A model generated the notes under the pieces. It saw only the letters and a program-made list of their open reading frames with translations, searched no databases and was not told the DNA's origin. From JAJEFO01 sp965221845 (GTDB taxonomy: Bacteria > Pseudomonadota > Alphaproteobacteria > Rhodobacterales > Rhodobacteraceae): a stretch of DNA of 64,000 nt. This document shows positions 1 to 10,079 of the stretch, in pieces. Position numbers and translations under genes: made by a program. Where the stretch lies: NCBI GenBank assembly GCA_965221845.1, contig OZ244919.1:1116001-1180000 (forward strand), written 5' to 3'. The stretch's first letter is position 1, and every line of letters starts with the position of its first letter.

Positions 1-93
1 GTGATAAGGAAAATGGCCGGGCACCCGCTGACGGACAGGGGCCTCAGCGCGTTTCTCGAGGACTGGGCGAAGACCGGACAGTCCATTCTCTGA
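1..93 (+). CDS. tal: Transaldolase, C-terminal end (partial)
   Basis: The frame open from the first base encodes 30 residues and stops at 91-93. The segment MAGHPLTDRGLSAFLEDW followed by AKTGQSIL resembles the C-terminal helix of the small TalC/transaldolase family (pentose phosphate pathway, exchange between sedoheptulose-7-P and glyceraldehyde-3-P, cytoplasm). The catalytic lysine and the rest of the barrel lie outside the window. The gene converges on murD with a 54-bp gap. Identification rests on this short tail only, so a related class I aldolase is possible. Confidence 0.55.
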   Translation: MIRKMAGHPLTDRGLSAFLEDWAKTGQSIL

Positions 94-110
94 GGCCCGG
101 CGCGGGCGCG

Positions 111-122
111 CCCGGATCCGGG
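111..122. terminator. 12-bp palindrome between convergent tal and murD
   Basis: CCCGGATCCGGG is a perfect palindrome inside the 54-bp space between two convergent stop codons. It sits in very GC-rich sequence and could fold as a short bidirectional hairpin. No T-run follows on either strand, so it is at best a weak terminator candidate. Confidence 0.2.
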
Positions 123-147
123 GCGTCCGTTTCGCGACGGCCGCGAT

Positions 148-1548
148 TCAGCGGATCGCCTTCCTCACCTCCGCCATGAAATCGTCCCCGCGCTCCTCGA
201 AGCTTCCGTAGGCGTCGAAGCTTGCCGCCGCAGGCGCCAGGAGGACCGTGTCGCCCGGCTCGGCGTCCCTCGCGGCGCTCCGAACCGCCGACGCCATGTC
301 GTGGCAGAGCGCGGTCTCGACCCCTTCGAGATCCCGCGCGACCTCCGCCGCCTGCCCCCCGATCGCATAGGCCTTCACGACATTGCCGAGGCTGGGTCGC
401 AGCGCCGAAACCCCGCCGTCCTTCAGCTGGCCCCCCACGATCCAGCGGACACGCGGAAACAGGGCGAGAGACCGCGCGGCGGCGCCCGCGTTGGTCGCCT
501 TCGAATCGTTGACGAACGTCACCCCGTTCCGTCGGGCGACCACCTGTCCGCGATGCGGCAGCCCCCCGAAGCCCGTCATCCCTTCCCGGACGGCCGCCGC
601 CGAAACCCCCAGCGCCCGCAGGACCGCGAATGCCGCGCCTGCGTTCTGATGATTGTGCGTCCCCGGGAGTCCCTGCATCTCCGCCAGATCGACCGACGCG
701 GCCGGCCGGCCGTCCTCGAGTTCGACGAGGATCCCGTCCCGCGCGGTGACCGACCGTCCCGCGCCGACCGGATCCCGGCCGGCGGTCACGCGAACGACCT
801 CGGTCCCGCACGGCCCGCCGGCCAGCCGGTTCGCGAGGAACCTTCCCTCGGACTCGTCGGTGCCGATCACGGCGACGCGAGGCCGGCCCTCGAGGAACAG
901 GCGTTGCTTCGCCGCGAAATACCCGCCCCGCCCGCCATGACGGTCAAGGTGATCCGGCCCGAAATTGGTGAAGACCGCGACGTCCGGCGCCAGGGCGCGC
1001 GCGAGCTCGATCTGGTACGATGACAGTTCAACGACGACGATGCCGGCCGCCCCCGGCAGGTCGACGTCCAGGACGCCGCGACCGATGTTGCCGGCAAGCT
1101 GGCTGGCGCGGCCCGTCGCGAGGAGGCAGTGGTGGATCAGGGCGGCGGTCGTGGACTTCCCGTTGGTTCCCGTCACCGCCACGACCCCGGGGGGCCCGCC
1201 GCTTCCGTTCCCGCCCGGCACGGCAAGCGAGCGAAAGAAGAGGCCCACGTCGTTGTCGACCGGCACGCCTGCGGCCACTGCGGCGGCAACATGGGCGTTC
1301 GGGCGCGGATAGAGGTGGGGGATCCCGGGGCTGAGCACGAGTCCCGCGACGCCGTTCCATGCCCTCGGGCCGGAAAGGTCGCGGAGCGTCGCGCCCTCGC
1401 CACGGGCGGCGGCTCTCGCCTCCTCGCGGTCGTCCCAGCAGACAACGTCCGCGCCGCCCGCCCGCAGCGCGCGCATGGCGGAAAGCCCGCTCCGTCCGAG
1501 ACCCAGCACGGCGATGCGGACGCCCGAGACTCCCCTGACCGGGGTCAT
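148..1548 (-). CDS. murD: UDP-N-acetylmuramoylalanine-D-glutamate ligase MurD
   Basis: MurD adds D-glutamate to UDP-MurNAc-L-Ala in the cytoplasm, the second amino-acid step of peptidoglycan precursor synthesis. The protein starts MTPVRGVSG and has an N-terminal Rossmann-like nucleotide fold (RIAVLGLGRSGLS), the Mur ligase ATP loop VTGTNGKSTTAALIHH near residue 120, the central FTNFGPDHLDRHG motif and a C-terminal ligase domain (FVNDSKATN). The frame stays open about 50 codons further upstream, but the ATG at 1548 preceded by GGGAG fits the family length (466 aa). It is the last gene of the minus-strand dcw block, 277 bp after mraY. The ftsW/murG genes usually found next are absent; a convergent transaldolase follows instead. 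Confidence 0.93.
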   Translation of the reverse strand: MTPVRGVSGVRIAVLGLGRSGLSAMRALRAGGADVVCWDDREEARAAARGEGATLRDLSGPRAWNGVAGLVLSPGIPHLYPRPNAHVAAAVAAGVPVDNDVGLFFRSLAVPGGNGSGGPPGVVAVTGTNGKSTTAALIHHCLLATGRASQLAGNIGRGVLDVDLPGAAGIVVVELSSYQIELARALAPDVAVFTNFGPDHLDRHGGRGGYFAAKQRLFLEGRPRVAVIGTDESEGRFLANRLAGGPCGTEVVRVTAGRDPVGAGRSVTARDGILVELEDGRPAASVDLAEMQGLPGTHNHQNAGAAFAVLRALGVSAAAVREGMTGFGGLPHRGQVVARRNGVTFVNDSKATNAGAAARSLALFPRVRWIVGGQLKDGGVSALRPSLGNVVKAYAIGGQAAEVARDLEGVETALCHDMASAVRSAARDAEPGDTVLLAPAAASFDAYGSFEERGDDFMAEVRKAIR

Positions 1549-1825
1549 CCGGCACTCCCGCCGCGCCCCGGCGACGCGGCGCTGCCGGCCCGTGCCCCGT
1601 GACCCTCCGCGGACGGCGGCGGGAATGCGCGCGGGCGGCGCCTCAGACGCTCCATGCCATCCTCCCGACGAGACGGCCGCCGGCGGGGCGGCGGGCAAGG
1701 CGCCCGCCTCCCGCGACCGGCCTTCCGGGGCGGGCGTCCGCCGTGATCCTGGCGCGGCCGGCCCGACGAAGGGGCCCGGCCGTGCCCGGGTTGGCCGGGG
1801 CGCGATGACGGCGGCCGGCCACGGC

Positions 1826-2907
<1,082 letters not shown>

Positions 2908-2908
<1 letters not shown>

Positions 2909-4347
2909 CAGGCCGGCTCCTTCCGTCCGTCCCGCGCATGCCCCTTGCCGAGCGCGCGCACCGCATCTGCCACGAGACTCGCCTTCGAGCCCTTCGAGCC
3001 CTTGACCAGCACCACGTCGCCCGCAGCGAGATGCCCGCGCGCCCCCGCGGCGAGCTCCTCGGCCGTCTCGAACCACGCCCCCCTTCGCGCGTCGGGCAGG
3101 GCGTCGTGCAGCGCACGCGCTCTCCGGCCGACGCAGATGACGCAGTCGATCCGCTCCATCGCGGGATGATCCGCTAGTTCCGAGTGAAGCCGCGCCTCGC
3201 CGGAACCCAGCTCGTGCATGTCGCCCAGCATCGCGACCCTGCGTCCGCCGGCCGCGGCCGCCGGCTCCGACGCCGCCAGCACCTCGATCGCGGCCGCCAT
3301 CGAAGCGGGATTCGCGTTGAACGCGTCGTCGATCAGCACGATTCCGATGTCGTCGGCCGGATCGAGAAGGATCCTCTCGCGCCGGCCGCGTCCCTTCGGC
3401 ACGTTCCAGCCTGCGATGTGGCGCAGGGCGATGTCCGGATCGGCGCCGGACAGGAGCGCCGCTCCGATTGCCACCATCGCGTTCATCGCGAGATGCCGGC
3501 CCGGCGCCCCGATCTTCATGAGGAAGCGGCCGCCGTCGAAACTGAACTCCACCACGCTCGCCTCGGCCAGCAGCGTCATCCGCTCGGCGCGAAGCCCGGC
3601 GCGCGCGCCCTCGCCGAACCCGATCCGGCGCGCGGCGCGGCGCCGCGCCTCCGCTTCCAGGATCGGCGCCGTCCCGACATCCGCGTTGAAGAGCGCGACG
3701 CCGTCCGGCTCCAGGCCCCGGAAGACGGAGCCCTTCTCGACGGCGATCTCCGCGACGCTCCGGAACGCCTCCAGGTGCGCCGCGGCGACGGTCGTCACGA
3801 TGGCGACATGCGGCCGCGCCAGCCGCGCAAGCGGCGCGATCTCGCCGGGACGGTTCATCCCGATCTCGATCACCGCGAACTCGCAGCCCGACGGCATGCG
3901 CGCCAGGGTCAGCGGAACGCCCCAGTGGTTGTTGTGGCTTGCATCCGAGGCATGCGTCCTCCCCTGCCGTTCGAGGACGTGCCGAAGCATTTCCTTGGTG
4001 GACGTCTTGCCCGCCGATCCGGTCACCGCAATCACCTTCGCCCCCCCTCGCGCGCGCGCGGATGCGGCAAGCCGTCCCAGGCCCGCCTGCACGTCGTCGC
4101 ATACCAGCAGGGGCGCGTCCCGGGCGACGCCGTCGGGAACCCGGGACACCAGGGCCGCGGAAGCGCCCTTGCCGAAGGCGTCGGCGACGAATTCATGGCC
4201 GTCGCGCCTGTCACACAACGCGACAAACAGGTCTCCCGGTTCGAGCGTTCTCGTGTCGATCGATACGCCGGACGCCTCCCAGGCGGGGCCGCGCGGCCGT
4301 CCGCCCACCGCGGCCAGGGCCGTGCGGGAGGTCCAGAGCGCGCTCAC
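2908..4347 (-). CDS. murF: UDP-MurNAc-tripeptide D-Ala-D-Ala ligase MurF
   Basis: MurF attaches D-Ala-D-Ala to the muramoyl tripeptide. The ATP loop VTGSAGKTSTKEML sits near residue 115, followed by the Mur ligase central domain (IEIGMNRPGEI, NNHWGVPLTLARMPSG) and a C-terminal ligase domain (LIDDAFNANPASM). The frame is open well upstream, but the GTG at 4347 overlaps the murE TGA as GTGA and gives a normal 479-aa protein beginning VSALWTSRTALAAVGG. It overlaps mraY at the other end, as expected for a compact dcw operon. Confidence 0.94.
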
Positions 4348-5846
4348 GGACGCCTGCCGTCGAGCGCCGCCACGGCCATGCTCGCCTGCTCCACGTCGTC
4401 GAACGGAAGGACCGCGTCGCCCAGGATCTGTCCGGTCTCGTGGCCCTTGCCGGCGACCAGGAGCGTGTCGCCCGCACCGAGCGCGTCGACGGCTCGCAGG
4501 ATCGCCTCCGCCCGATCGCCGACCTCGGCGACGTCGGCGGACCGATCCCGCGCGCCCGCCAGGATTTCCGCCCTTATAAGGGCCGGCGCCTCGCTTCGCG
4601 GATTGTCGTCCGTGACGAACACCGCGTCCGCATGATCTGCCGCGGCGCGTCCCATCAGCGGGCGCTTGCCCCTGTCGCGGTCGCCTCCCGCGCCGAACAC
4701 GACGACCAGACGCCCGAGCGTGTGGGGACGAAGGGCGCGCAGGGCCCCGGCCAGCGCCTCGGACGTGTGGGCGAAGTCGACGAAGACCGTCGCGCCGTTG
4801 TCGCGCCTTGCCGCAAGCTGCATCCGTCCCCGCACGGGCTGCAGCGCGTGCATCGAGTCGAATGTCTCCGCGGGGTCCGCGCCGGTCGCGATGCACAGGC
4901 AGGCGGCCAGCAACGCGTTCTCGGACTGGAAGCCCCCGATGAGACCCAGCCTCACCCGGCTGACGCGTCCGGCCCATTCAAAGCGCAGTTCCTGGCCCGT
5001 CGCGTCGAACCTCCGCCCGACGATCTGCAGCGCGGCCTCGCGGCCGCGCCCGACCGTCAGCAGGTCCTGGCCGTGCGATTCAGCCACGCCGGCCATGCGC
5101 GCGCCCCAGGGACCGTCGACATTGACGACAGCGGTCCCGTCCTCCGGAAGCACGCGCGAGAAAAGCCTTGCCTTCGCCGCGAAGTACTCCTCGAGATCGG
5201 CGTGATAGTCGAGGTGATCGCGGCCGAGATTGGTGAAGGCGGCCGCCCTGAGGCGTACGCCGTCGACCCTTCGCTGCGCAAGGCCGTGGCTGGAGGCTTC
5301 CAGCGCGGCGTGCGTGACGCCCGCCTCGGCGACCCGCGCCAGCGCGGCGTGCAGCGCGATCGGGTCCGGCGTCGTGTGCGCCAGGGTCGCGGTGCACGCG
5401 CCCTCTATTCCGGTCGTCCCGACATTCACCGCCTCGGCGCCCATCTCGCTCCAGAGCTGCCGCGTGAAGCTTGCGACGCTGGTCTTGCCGTTCGTTCCGG
5501 TGATCGCGACCTGGACCTCCGGCTGCGCCCTGAACCAGAGCGCCGCAGCAAGGGCCAGGGCCTCGCGCGGCTCCTCGACGACCACGAGCGGCACGCTGCG
5601 GGACGCCAGGGCGTCACGTGCCATCGACGCGCCCTCGCGGTCTGTCAGAACGGCGCCGGCGCCGTTGCGAATCGCCTGCGCCGCATGGCCTGCGCCGTGC
5701 TCCCTGGCGCCGGGAAGCGCCGCGAACAGGAACCCTTCGCGAACGTCCCTGCTGTCGGCGGCAAGGCCGGCTATCCTGACGCCGGAAGCGTTCCCGGCTG
5801 CCAGCCCGAGTGCGGCCAAGCTTGCCGATCTTGCCCGGATCCGCAT
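4344..5846 (-). CDS. murE: UDP-MurNAc-tripeptide synthetase MurE (meso-DAP adding)
   Basis: MurE adds the third peptide residue to UDP-MurNAc-L-Ala-D-Glu. Seen are the N-terminal domain (SRDVREGFLFAALPG), the ATP loop ITGTNGKTSVASF, the LGRDHLDYH motif and the C-terminal TDDNPRSEAP. DNPR is the known specificity motif for meso-diaminopimelate, so the wall is expected to be of the Gram-negative type. Length 500 aa. The ATG at 5846 lies 15 bp after the ftsI stop, and the gene ends in a GTGA overlap with murF. Confidence 0.95.
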   Translation of the reverse strand: MRIRARSASLAALGLAAGNASGVRIAGLAADSRDVREGFLFAALPGAREHGAGHAAQAIRNGAGAVLTDREGASMARDALASRSVPLVVVEEPREALALAAALWFRAQPEVQVAITGTNGKTSVASFTRQLWSEMGAEAVNVGTTGIEGACTATLAHTTPDPIALHAALARVAEAGVTHAALEASSHGLAQRRVDGVRLRAAAFTNLGRDHLDYHADLEEYFAAKARLFSRVLPEDGTAVVNVDGPWGARMAGVAESHGQDLLTVGRGREAALQIVGRRFDATGQELRFEWAGRVSRVRLGLIGGFQSENALLAACLCIATGADPAETFDSMHALQPVRGRMQLAARRDNGATVFVDFAHTSEALAGALRALRPHTLGRLVVVFGAGGDRDRGKRPLMGRAAADHADAVFVTDDNPRSEAPALIRAEILAGARDRSADVAEVGDRAEAILRAVDALGAGDTLLVAGKGHETGQILGDAVLPFDDVEQASMAVAALDGRRP

Positions 5847-5861
5847 CGATGAGGCCCCCGA

Positions 5862-7640
5862 TCAGAACTGCGCCGACTCTACACCCCGCCTGCCGGAACC
5901 TTCAATGACGGGCGCGAGTCCGAGTATGGGCGCGGCGCGGCGAATGATCTCGGCGGCCACGGGAACTGCCGTCCAGCCTGCCGTTCGCCGGGGTTTCTCG
6001 CCGCTCGTCTCGACGGGCTCGTCGAGCAGGACGACAAGCGCGTACTTTGGATCGTCGGCCGGAAAGACGCCCGCGAACGTGGCGATGACCTTGTCGTCGT
6101 GATAGCCGCCTCCGGGCTTCGGCTTGTCCGCCGTGCCGGTCTTTCCCGCGACGCGGTATCCGGGGACGTCCGCCTGGCGCGCCGTCCCCCGGACCACGAC
6201 CTGCCGGAGGATCTCCCGCATCTGCCGCGACGTCTCGGCACTCACGACCCGCTCGCGTGTCGCCTCCGCGTCCTTCACCAGCGTCGGCACCACCTTCACG
6301 CCTCCGTTGAGGAGCGATGCATACGCCGCGGCGAGATGCACCGGCGAGACCGAGATCCCGTGGCCGTAGGACACGGTGATCGTGTGGATCTCCGACCATC
6401 TCCCGGGCACGAGCGGCCGGGCGGCGCGCGCCTCGACCAGTTCGAGCGGCGCCGGCGAGAGCAGGCCGAGGCGCTCGAGGAAGTCCCTTTGCCGCTCCTT
6501 CCCGATCATCAGGGCGATCCGGGCGGTTCCGACATTCGAGGACTTGACGATCACGTCCTCGACGCTCAGTACGGGCCCGTAGTCCCGGAAGTCGCTGATC
6601 GCGTGCCTGCCCCACCTGAGCGGCGCCGTGGTGTCGACGAGGGTGTCGCGGGCGACCAGCCGTTCGTCCAGGCCCTGCGCGGCCGCAAAGGCCTTGAAGG
6701 TGGAGCCCAGCTCGTAGACGCCCTGCGCGGCACGGTTGAAGAGCGGGTCGTCGGACGGACGGCCCGCCGCCAGGGGGGCCGGCCTGTCGTTCGGGTCGAA
6801 GTCGGGAAGGCTGGCGAGGCTGAGGATCTCGCCGTTCCGCGCGTCCATCAGGACAGCAGTCGCGCCCTTGGCGTTCATCACCCGCATCCCGCCCTCTAGA
6901 ACGTGCTCGACCGCGGCCTGGACGGTCAGGTCCAGCGACAGGACCAGCGGCACGTCACCACGGCCGGGATCGCGCAGCGCGTCATCCATGGCGGCTTCGA
7001 TCCCGGCGACGCCGACGAGTTCGGCGGCGCTCACCCCCTCGCGGCCAAAGCCGGCCCCGCCCAGAACGTGCGCGGCGAGCCGCGCGTTGGGATAGAGCCG
7101 CATCTCCCGCGGCCCGAACAGCAGGCCCGGCTCGCCGATGTCCCGGACCGCGTCGTGCTGCTCGGGGCTGGTCCGGCGCCTGATCCAGAGGAACTTCCTG
7201 GACCCGGTGAACTGCTGGTGCAGGCGTTCCTCGTCGAGGTCGGGGAAGATCTGCGCCAGCTTCCGCGCGGCCGCGGCCGGACTGACGAGGTGCTGCGGCT
7301 GGGCGTAGACGGAATGGGTCGACAGGTTGGTGGCAAGGATGCGTCCGTTCCGGTCGGTGATCTCGGCGCGCGCGGAAACGATCTGGGTGCCGCTCGCCGC
7401 CGCCTTCGGCTCGGACGGATCCGATGTCGCCACGGCCGCCATTTTCAGGCCCACCGTCGCGAACGCTGCCATGAAGACCAGCCCCAGCGCGAGAAGGCGG
7501 CCCTCCGCGCGTTCGCGCAGGCCGTCGCGGCCGGCCTCGTGGCGCGCGGCAAGGTTGTCGCGCTCGATCTGGTCCGGGTTCCCGCCCGTCCGGCGCGCCA
7601 CGAGGATCCGGGCCAGTGGCCGAAGCGGGATCCGGGTCAT
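5862..7640 (-). CDS. ftsI: Septal peptidoglycan transpeptidase FtsI (PBP3)
   Basis: Class B penicillin-binding protein that crosslinks septal peptidoglycan as part of the divisome. It has one N-terminal membrane anchor (LLALGLVFMAAFATVGLKMA, residues about 50-70), a pedestal domain, and a transpeptidase domain with the three catalytic motifs STFK (nucleophile serine), SSN and KTGT. Length 592 aa is normal. The start ATG overlaps the ftsL stop by 4 bp, indicating coupled translation. No truncation is seen. Confidence 0.95.
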   Translation of the reverse strand: MTRIPLRPLARILVARRTGGNPDQIERDNLAARHEAGRDGLRERAEGRLLALGLVFMAAFATVGLKMAAVATSDPSEPKAAASGTQIVSARAEITDRNGRILATNLSTHSVYAQPQHLVSPAAAARKLAQIFPDLDEERLHQQFTGSRKFLWIRRRTSPEQHDAVRDIGEPGLLFGPREMRLYPNARLAAHVLGGAGFGREGVSAAELVGVAGIEAAMDDALRDPGRGDVPLVLSLDLTVQAAVEHVLEGGMRVMNAKGATAVLMDARNGEILSLASLPDFDPNDRPAPLAAGRPSDDPLFNRAAQGVYELGSTFKAFAAAQGLDERLVARDTLVDTTAPLRWGRHAISDFRDYGPVLSVEDVIVKSSNVGTARIALMIGKERQRDFLERLGLLSPAPLELVEARAARPLVPGRWSEIHTITVSYGHGISVSPVHLAAAYASLLNGGVKVVPTLVKDAEATRERVVSAETSRQMREILRQVVVRGTARQADVPGYRVAGKTGTADKPKPGGGYHDDKVIATFAGVFPADDPKYALVVLLDEPVETSGEKPRRTAGWTAVPVAAEIIRRAAPILGLAPVIEGSGRRGVESAQF

Positions 7641-7963
7641 TCGCCGCCGCCGTCAAGCGATGCCGTCACGTCCGGGGCCGCCGGGTGGGGAATCTGGTCG
7701 ATGCGCCGGAAACTGCCCGGGCCGAGCTCCAGAAGCCGCAGCCGGTCGAAGTTAAGCGTGGCCAGGCCGTCCAGCCGTTCGGGCTTGTTCAGGTAGGCCC
7801 ACTCGGCGCGCAGCATCGACGCCCGCCCGCGCAGGCTCGCAATTTCCGCATGCAGCCCGTCCACTTCGTCCAGCCGCGCCTGCGTCTCGTAGTTCTGGCG
7901 ATACGCCCAGACCGCCAGCGCCAGCACTGCGGCGGCGGCGGCGAGACGGAAGAGCGTCCTCAT
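7637..7963 (-). CDS. ftsL: Cell division protein FtsL-like
   Basis: A 108-residue bitopic protein with a single N-terminal membrane helix (LFRLAAAAAVLALAVWAY), then a periplasmic stretch with heptad-like hydrophobic spacing, as in FtsL, the FtsB/FtsQ partner of the divisome. FtsL sequences are poorly conserved; the identification rests on topology, size and its position between rsmH and ftsI. ATGA overlaps join it to both neighbours. Confidence 0.8.
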   Translation of the reverse strand: MRTLFRLAAAAAVLALAVWAYRQNYETQARLDEVDGLHAEIASLRGRASMLRAEWAYLNKPERLDGLATLNFDRLRLLELGPGSFRRIDQIPHPAAPDVTASLDGGGE

Positions 7964-8946
7964 GCCAGGACCTCCTTCGGCAGCCCCAGCCGCGACCGGT
8001 CTGCAGGACCGGGCGGCGCTTCCGTGCGCCGGCCAAGCCGCAGCCTCGCCGACCGTGCGCGCGGGTTGCGCGCCACCTCCGCCGCGGACGGAAGGACCGC
8101 CCTTTTCCGGGCAGCGAAGCGCGGCTCCCGCACCGGGCGCTCCGGGCGGTGCCGGCTTGCACGGCCATCCCGGCCGGAACGCGCCTGCAGGAACCTCTTC
8201 ACGATCCGGTCCTCAAGCGAATGGAAGCTCACCACGGCGAGCCAGCCGCCCGGGCCGAGCGCCCGTTCGGCGGCCTCGAGCCCGGCGGCCAGTTGCGCAA
8301 GTTCGTCGTTCACCGCGATCCTCAGCGCCTGAAACGTGCGGGTTGCCGGGTGGGAAGCGCCCGGCTTCCGCCGCGGCAGGACAGCCTCGACGACCTGCAC
8401 GAGCCCGCGCGTCGTCCTGATCGGGGCGTCCTTCCGCCTGCTGACGATGGCGCGAGCTATGGCGCGCGCGGCCCGCTCCTCCCCGTAGCGGAACAGGATG
8501 TCCGCAAGCGCGGCCTCGCTGGCTTCGCCGACGATTTCGGCCGCGCTTCTGCCGGAGCCGCTCATTCTCATGTCCAGGGGGCCGTCCGCCAGGAACGAGA
8601 AGCCCCGCTCGGCCTGGCCGAGCTGCATGGAGGAAACGCCCAGGTCCAGGACCACGCCGGCCAGCCCGGGGCCCGCATGGCGGTCCAGTTCGGAAAACGT
8701 TCCCTCGACGAGCTCCAGCCGGCCGTCGCGGGAAGCGGTCCAGTCCGCGGCCGGCTCGAGCGCCCTGGGGTCGCGGTCCAGGGCGATCACCCGGGCTGCG
8801 CCCGCATCGAGCAGCCCCATGGAATGTCCGCCGGCCCCGAAGGTTCCGTCGAGCCAGACGCCCTGCACGGGCGCGCACATGGTCAGGATGGTCTCGAGAA
8901 GAACGGGAACATGCGGCGGCTCGGCGACTTCGCGGGCGGCAGACAT
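7960..8946 (-). CDS. rsmH: 16S rRNA m4C1402 methyltransferase RsmH (MraW)
   Basis: Cytoplasmic S-adenosylmethionine-dependent enzyme that N4-methylates C1402 of 16S rRNA. The SAM-binding segment is DGTFGAGGHSMGLL with the acidic strand end ALDRDPRA; further family motifs are VLDLGVSSMQLGQAERGFSF, LDMRM, TFQALRIAVNDEL and SFHSLEDRIVKRF. The 328-aa product begins HVPVLLETIL shortly after the start, as in the family. It lies 3 bp after mraZ and overlaps ftsL by 4 bp. Confidence 0.95.
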   Translation of the reverse strand: MSAAREVAEPPHVPVLLETILTMCAPVQGVWLDGTFGAGGHSMGLLDAGAARVIALDRDPRALEPAADWTASRDGRLELVEGTFSELDRHAGPGLAGVVLDLGVSSMQLGQAERGFSFLADGPLDMRMSGSGRSAAEIVGEASEAALADILFRYGEERAARAIARAIVSRRKDAPIRTTRGLVQVVEAVLPRRKPGASHPATRTFQALRIAVNDELAQLAAGLEAAERALGPGGWLAVVSFHSLEDRIVKRFLQARSGRDGRASRHRPERPVREPRFAARKRAVLPSAAEVARNPRARSARLRLGRRTEAPPGPADRSRLGLPKEVLA

Positions 8947-8949
8947 GGC

Positions 8950-9450
8950 CTAGCCGCCTTCATCTTCTTCCAGAAGGGTCCAGATGTCGGCGCCTTCCGG
9001 CATCGTGTCGACCAGCTCCTCTATCGGCGCCTCGGAGGCCATGTAGGTCTCCGGCTTCCAGATCTGGAACGTGTCTCCCATCGCCAGGAAGAACGCCTTG
9101 TCCTCGATGCCGATCTTCTGGCGCTGCCTGATGGGCAGGACGATGCGCCCCGTGTCGTCGACGGACGCGGAGAGCGACTGCCCGTTGAAGAGGCGTTCCA
9201 GTGCCCGACGCCTGCGGGAGCCGCGCGGCATCCTGCTGATGCGCTCGTCCACCTCGTTGGCCGCGTCGACCGTGAAGCACTCGAGGAAGTCCCGCCGGCT
9301 GTCGCCGTACACGATGACGAATTCGGGCATCTTGCCCTCAGACCAGCCCGGATCGCCATCACGCAGCACGGCCCGGAAGCTGGCGGGGATCGACACGCGC
9401 CCCTTGGCGTCGACCTTATGGACGCCTTCGCCCCTGAATCTCCGAACCAA
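8950..9450 (-). CDS. mraZ: Transcriptional regulator MraZ, TTG start
   Basis: MraZ is the DNA-binding first gene of dcw operons and in other bacteria represses its own operon. Two AbrB-like repeats are visible: GVHKVDAKGRVSIPASFRAV near the N-terminus and SASVDDTGRIVLPIRQRQK in the second half. The frame is open to 9768, but only the TTG at 9450 has a proper ribosome site: a perfect AGGAGG nine bases upstream. It gives 166 aa starting (M)VRRFRGEG, the family length. The acidic tail LLEEDEGG is usual. Confidence 0.9.
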   Translation of the reverse strand: MVRRFRGEGVHKVDAKGRVSIPASFRAVLRDGDPGWSEGKMPEFVIVYGDSRRDFLECFTVDAANEVDERISRMPRGSRRRRALERLFNGQSLSASVDDTGRIVLPIRQRQKIGIEDKAFFLAMGDTFQIWKPETYMASEAPIEELVDTMPEGADIWTLLEEDEGG

Positions 9451-9721
9451 TGTTGCGAGCCTCCTGTAGCGGTCCCTGAAACGGAGAGCGGCGGACCGGA
9501 CTGCTGCCAGAGTGTCCGGTCCGCCACCTTCGTCCCGTTCCCGGGAAGGTCCGGCTGCGCGCGCCACCTGGGGGGATGTCTGCTCGCCCGCGCGCCGGAT
9601 CTTTCGTGTCGGACGAGGGGCGCCTGTATGAAGCTCCTGCCTCCTGACGGGATCTCGACCATCCCGTATTCGCCCCACTCGCTCCGGCATCATGGAATCT
9701 ACTGCCCACTTCATGGGATGG

Positions 9722-9746
9722 CAAGAAAAAAATCCCCCTTTTCTTG
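9722..9746. repeat. 8-bp inverted repeat with A/T-run arms in the mraZ leader
   Basis: CAAGAAAA (9722-9729) and TTTTCTTG (9739-9746) are perfect inverse complements around a 9-nt loop with five C (five G on the minus strand). In the mraZ transcript this would be a weak A/U hairpin; its role is unknown. Confidence 0.35.
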
Positions 9747-9770
9747 AGGATTCATGCGCCCCGTTCACGA

Positions 9771-9788
9771 ATATTGTCTACATATTGT
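9771..9788. promoter_or_regulatory. Direct repeat ATATTGT x2, 11-bp period
   Basis: ATATTGT occurs at 9771-9777 and again at 9782-9788, separated by CTAC, so the period is one helical turn. It lies in the AT-rich mraZ upstream region. Such phased direct repeats are typical of operator sites, but they do not match the known MraZ boxes (TGGG repeats). Candidate operator only. Confidence 0.35.
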
Positions 9789-10079
9789 TTATTTAAGCGA
9801 AAAATTATGATTTTACCACAAAATGTAGATGCAAAAATAATTCCCACGATATTCCATGCAAGCTGGAAAACAGCCTGGATCCACCCGAATCAGTCAACCT
9901 TCCGGCATGCGCAGGCCGCGAGATGCATGATCCGGGGCAGTCATTGAAGCCGGACACGCGCCGTCCGTCCGGGAGGCAGGCGCGCGGGTCCGGAACCGTT
10001 CCCGGCCCGGGCGCGCCGATGCCGCCGCGCCTGCGTTCCGGGGGCCGGGGTCTGCCGGGCGGCCGCCTCTTCCCGCCGG

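Larger units (their letters stand above)
9451..10079 (-). promoter_or_regulatory. AT-rich control region upstream of mraZ
   Basis: This gap separates mraZ from the photolyase stop. About 9720-9860 is strikingly AT-rich compared with the surrounding GC-rich sequence and is the obvious place for the dcw promoter, leaving a leader of roughly 270 nt or more before the TTG. It contains direct repeats (9771-9788), a short hairpin (9722-9746) and GANTC sites, the CcrM target. TTAA followed eight bases later by TTAT near 9792 only loosely resembles a CtrA half-site pair. No -35/-10 pair with good spacing could be fixed by eye. Confidence 0.5.

Noticed and set aside
9600..9720. MraZ boxes (TGGG repeats) upstream of mraZ
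   Set aside because: TGGG occurs near 9673 and 9704 on the minus strand but about 31 bp apart, not at the regular short spacing of known boxes.
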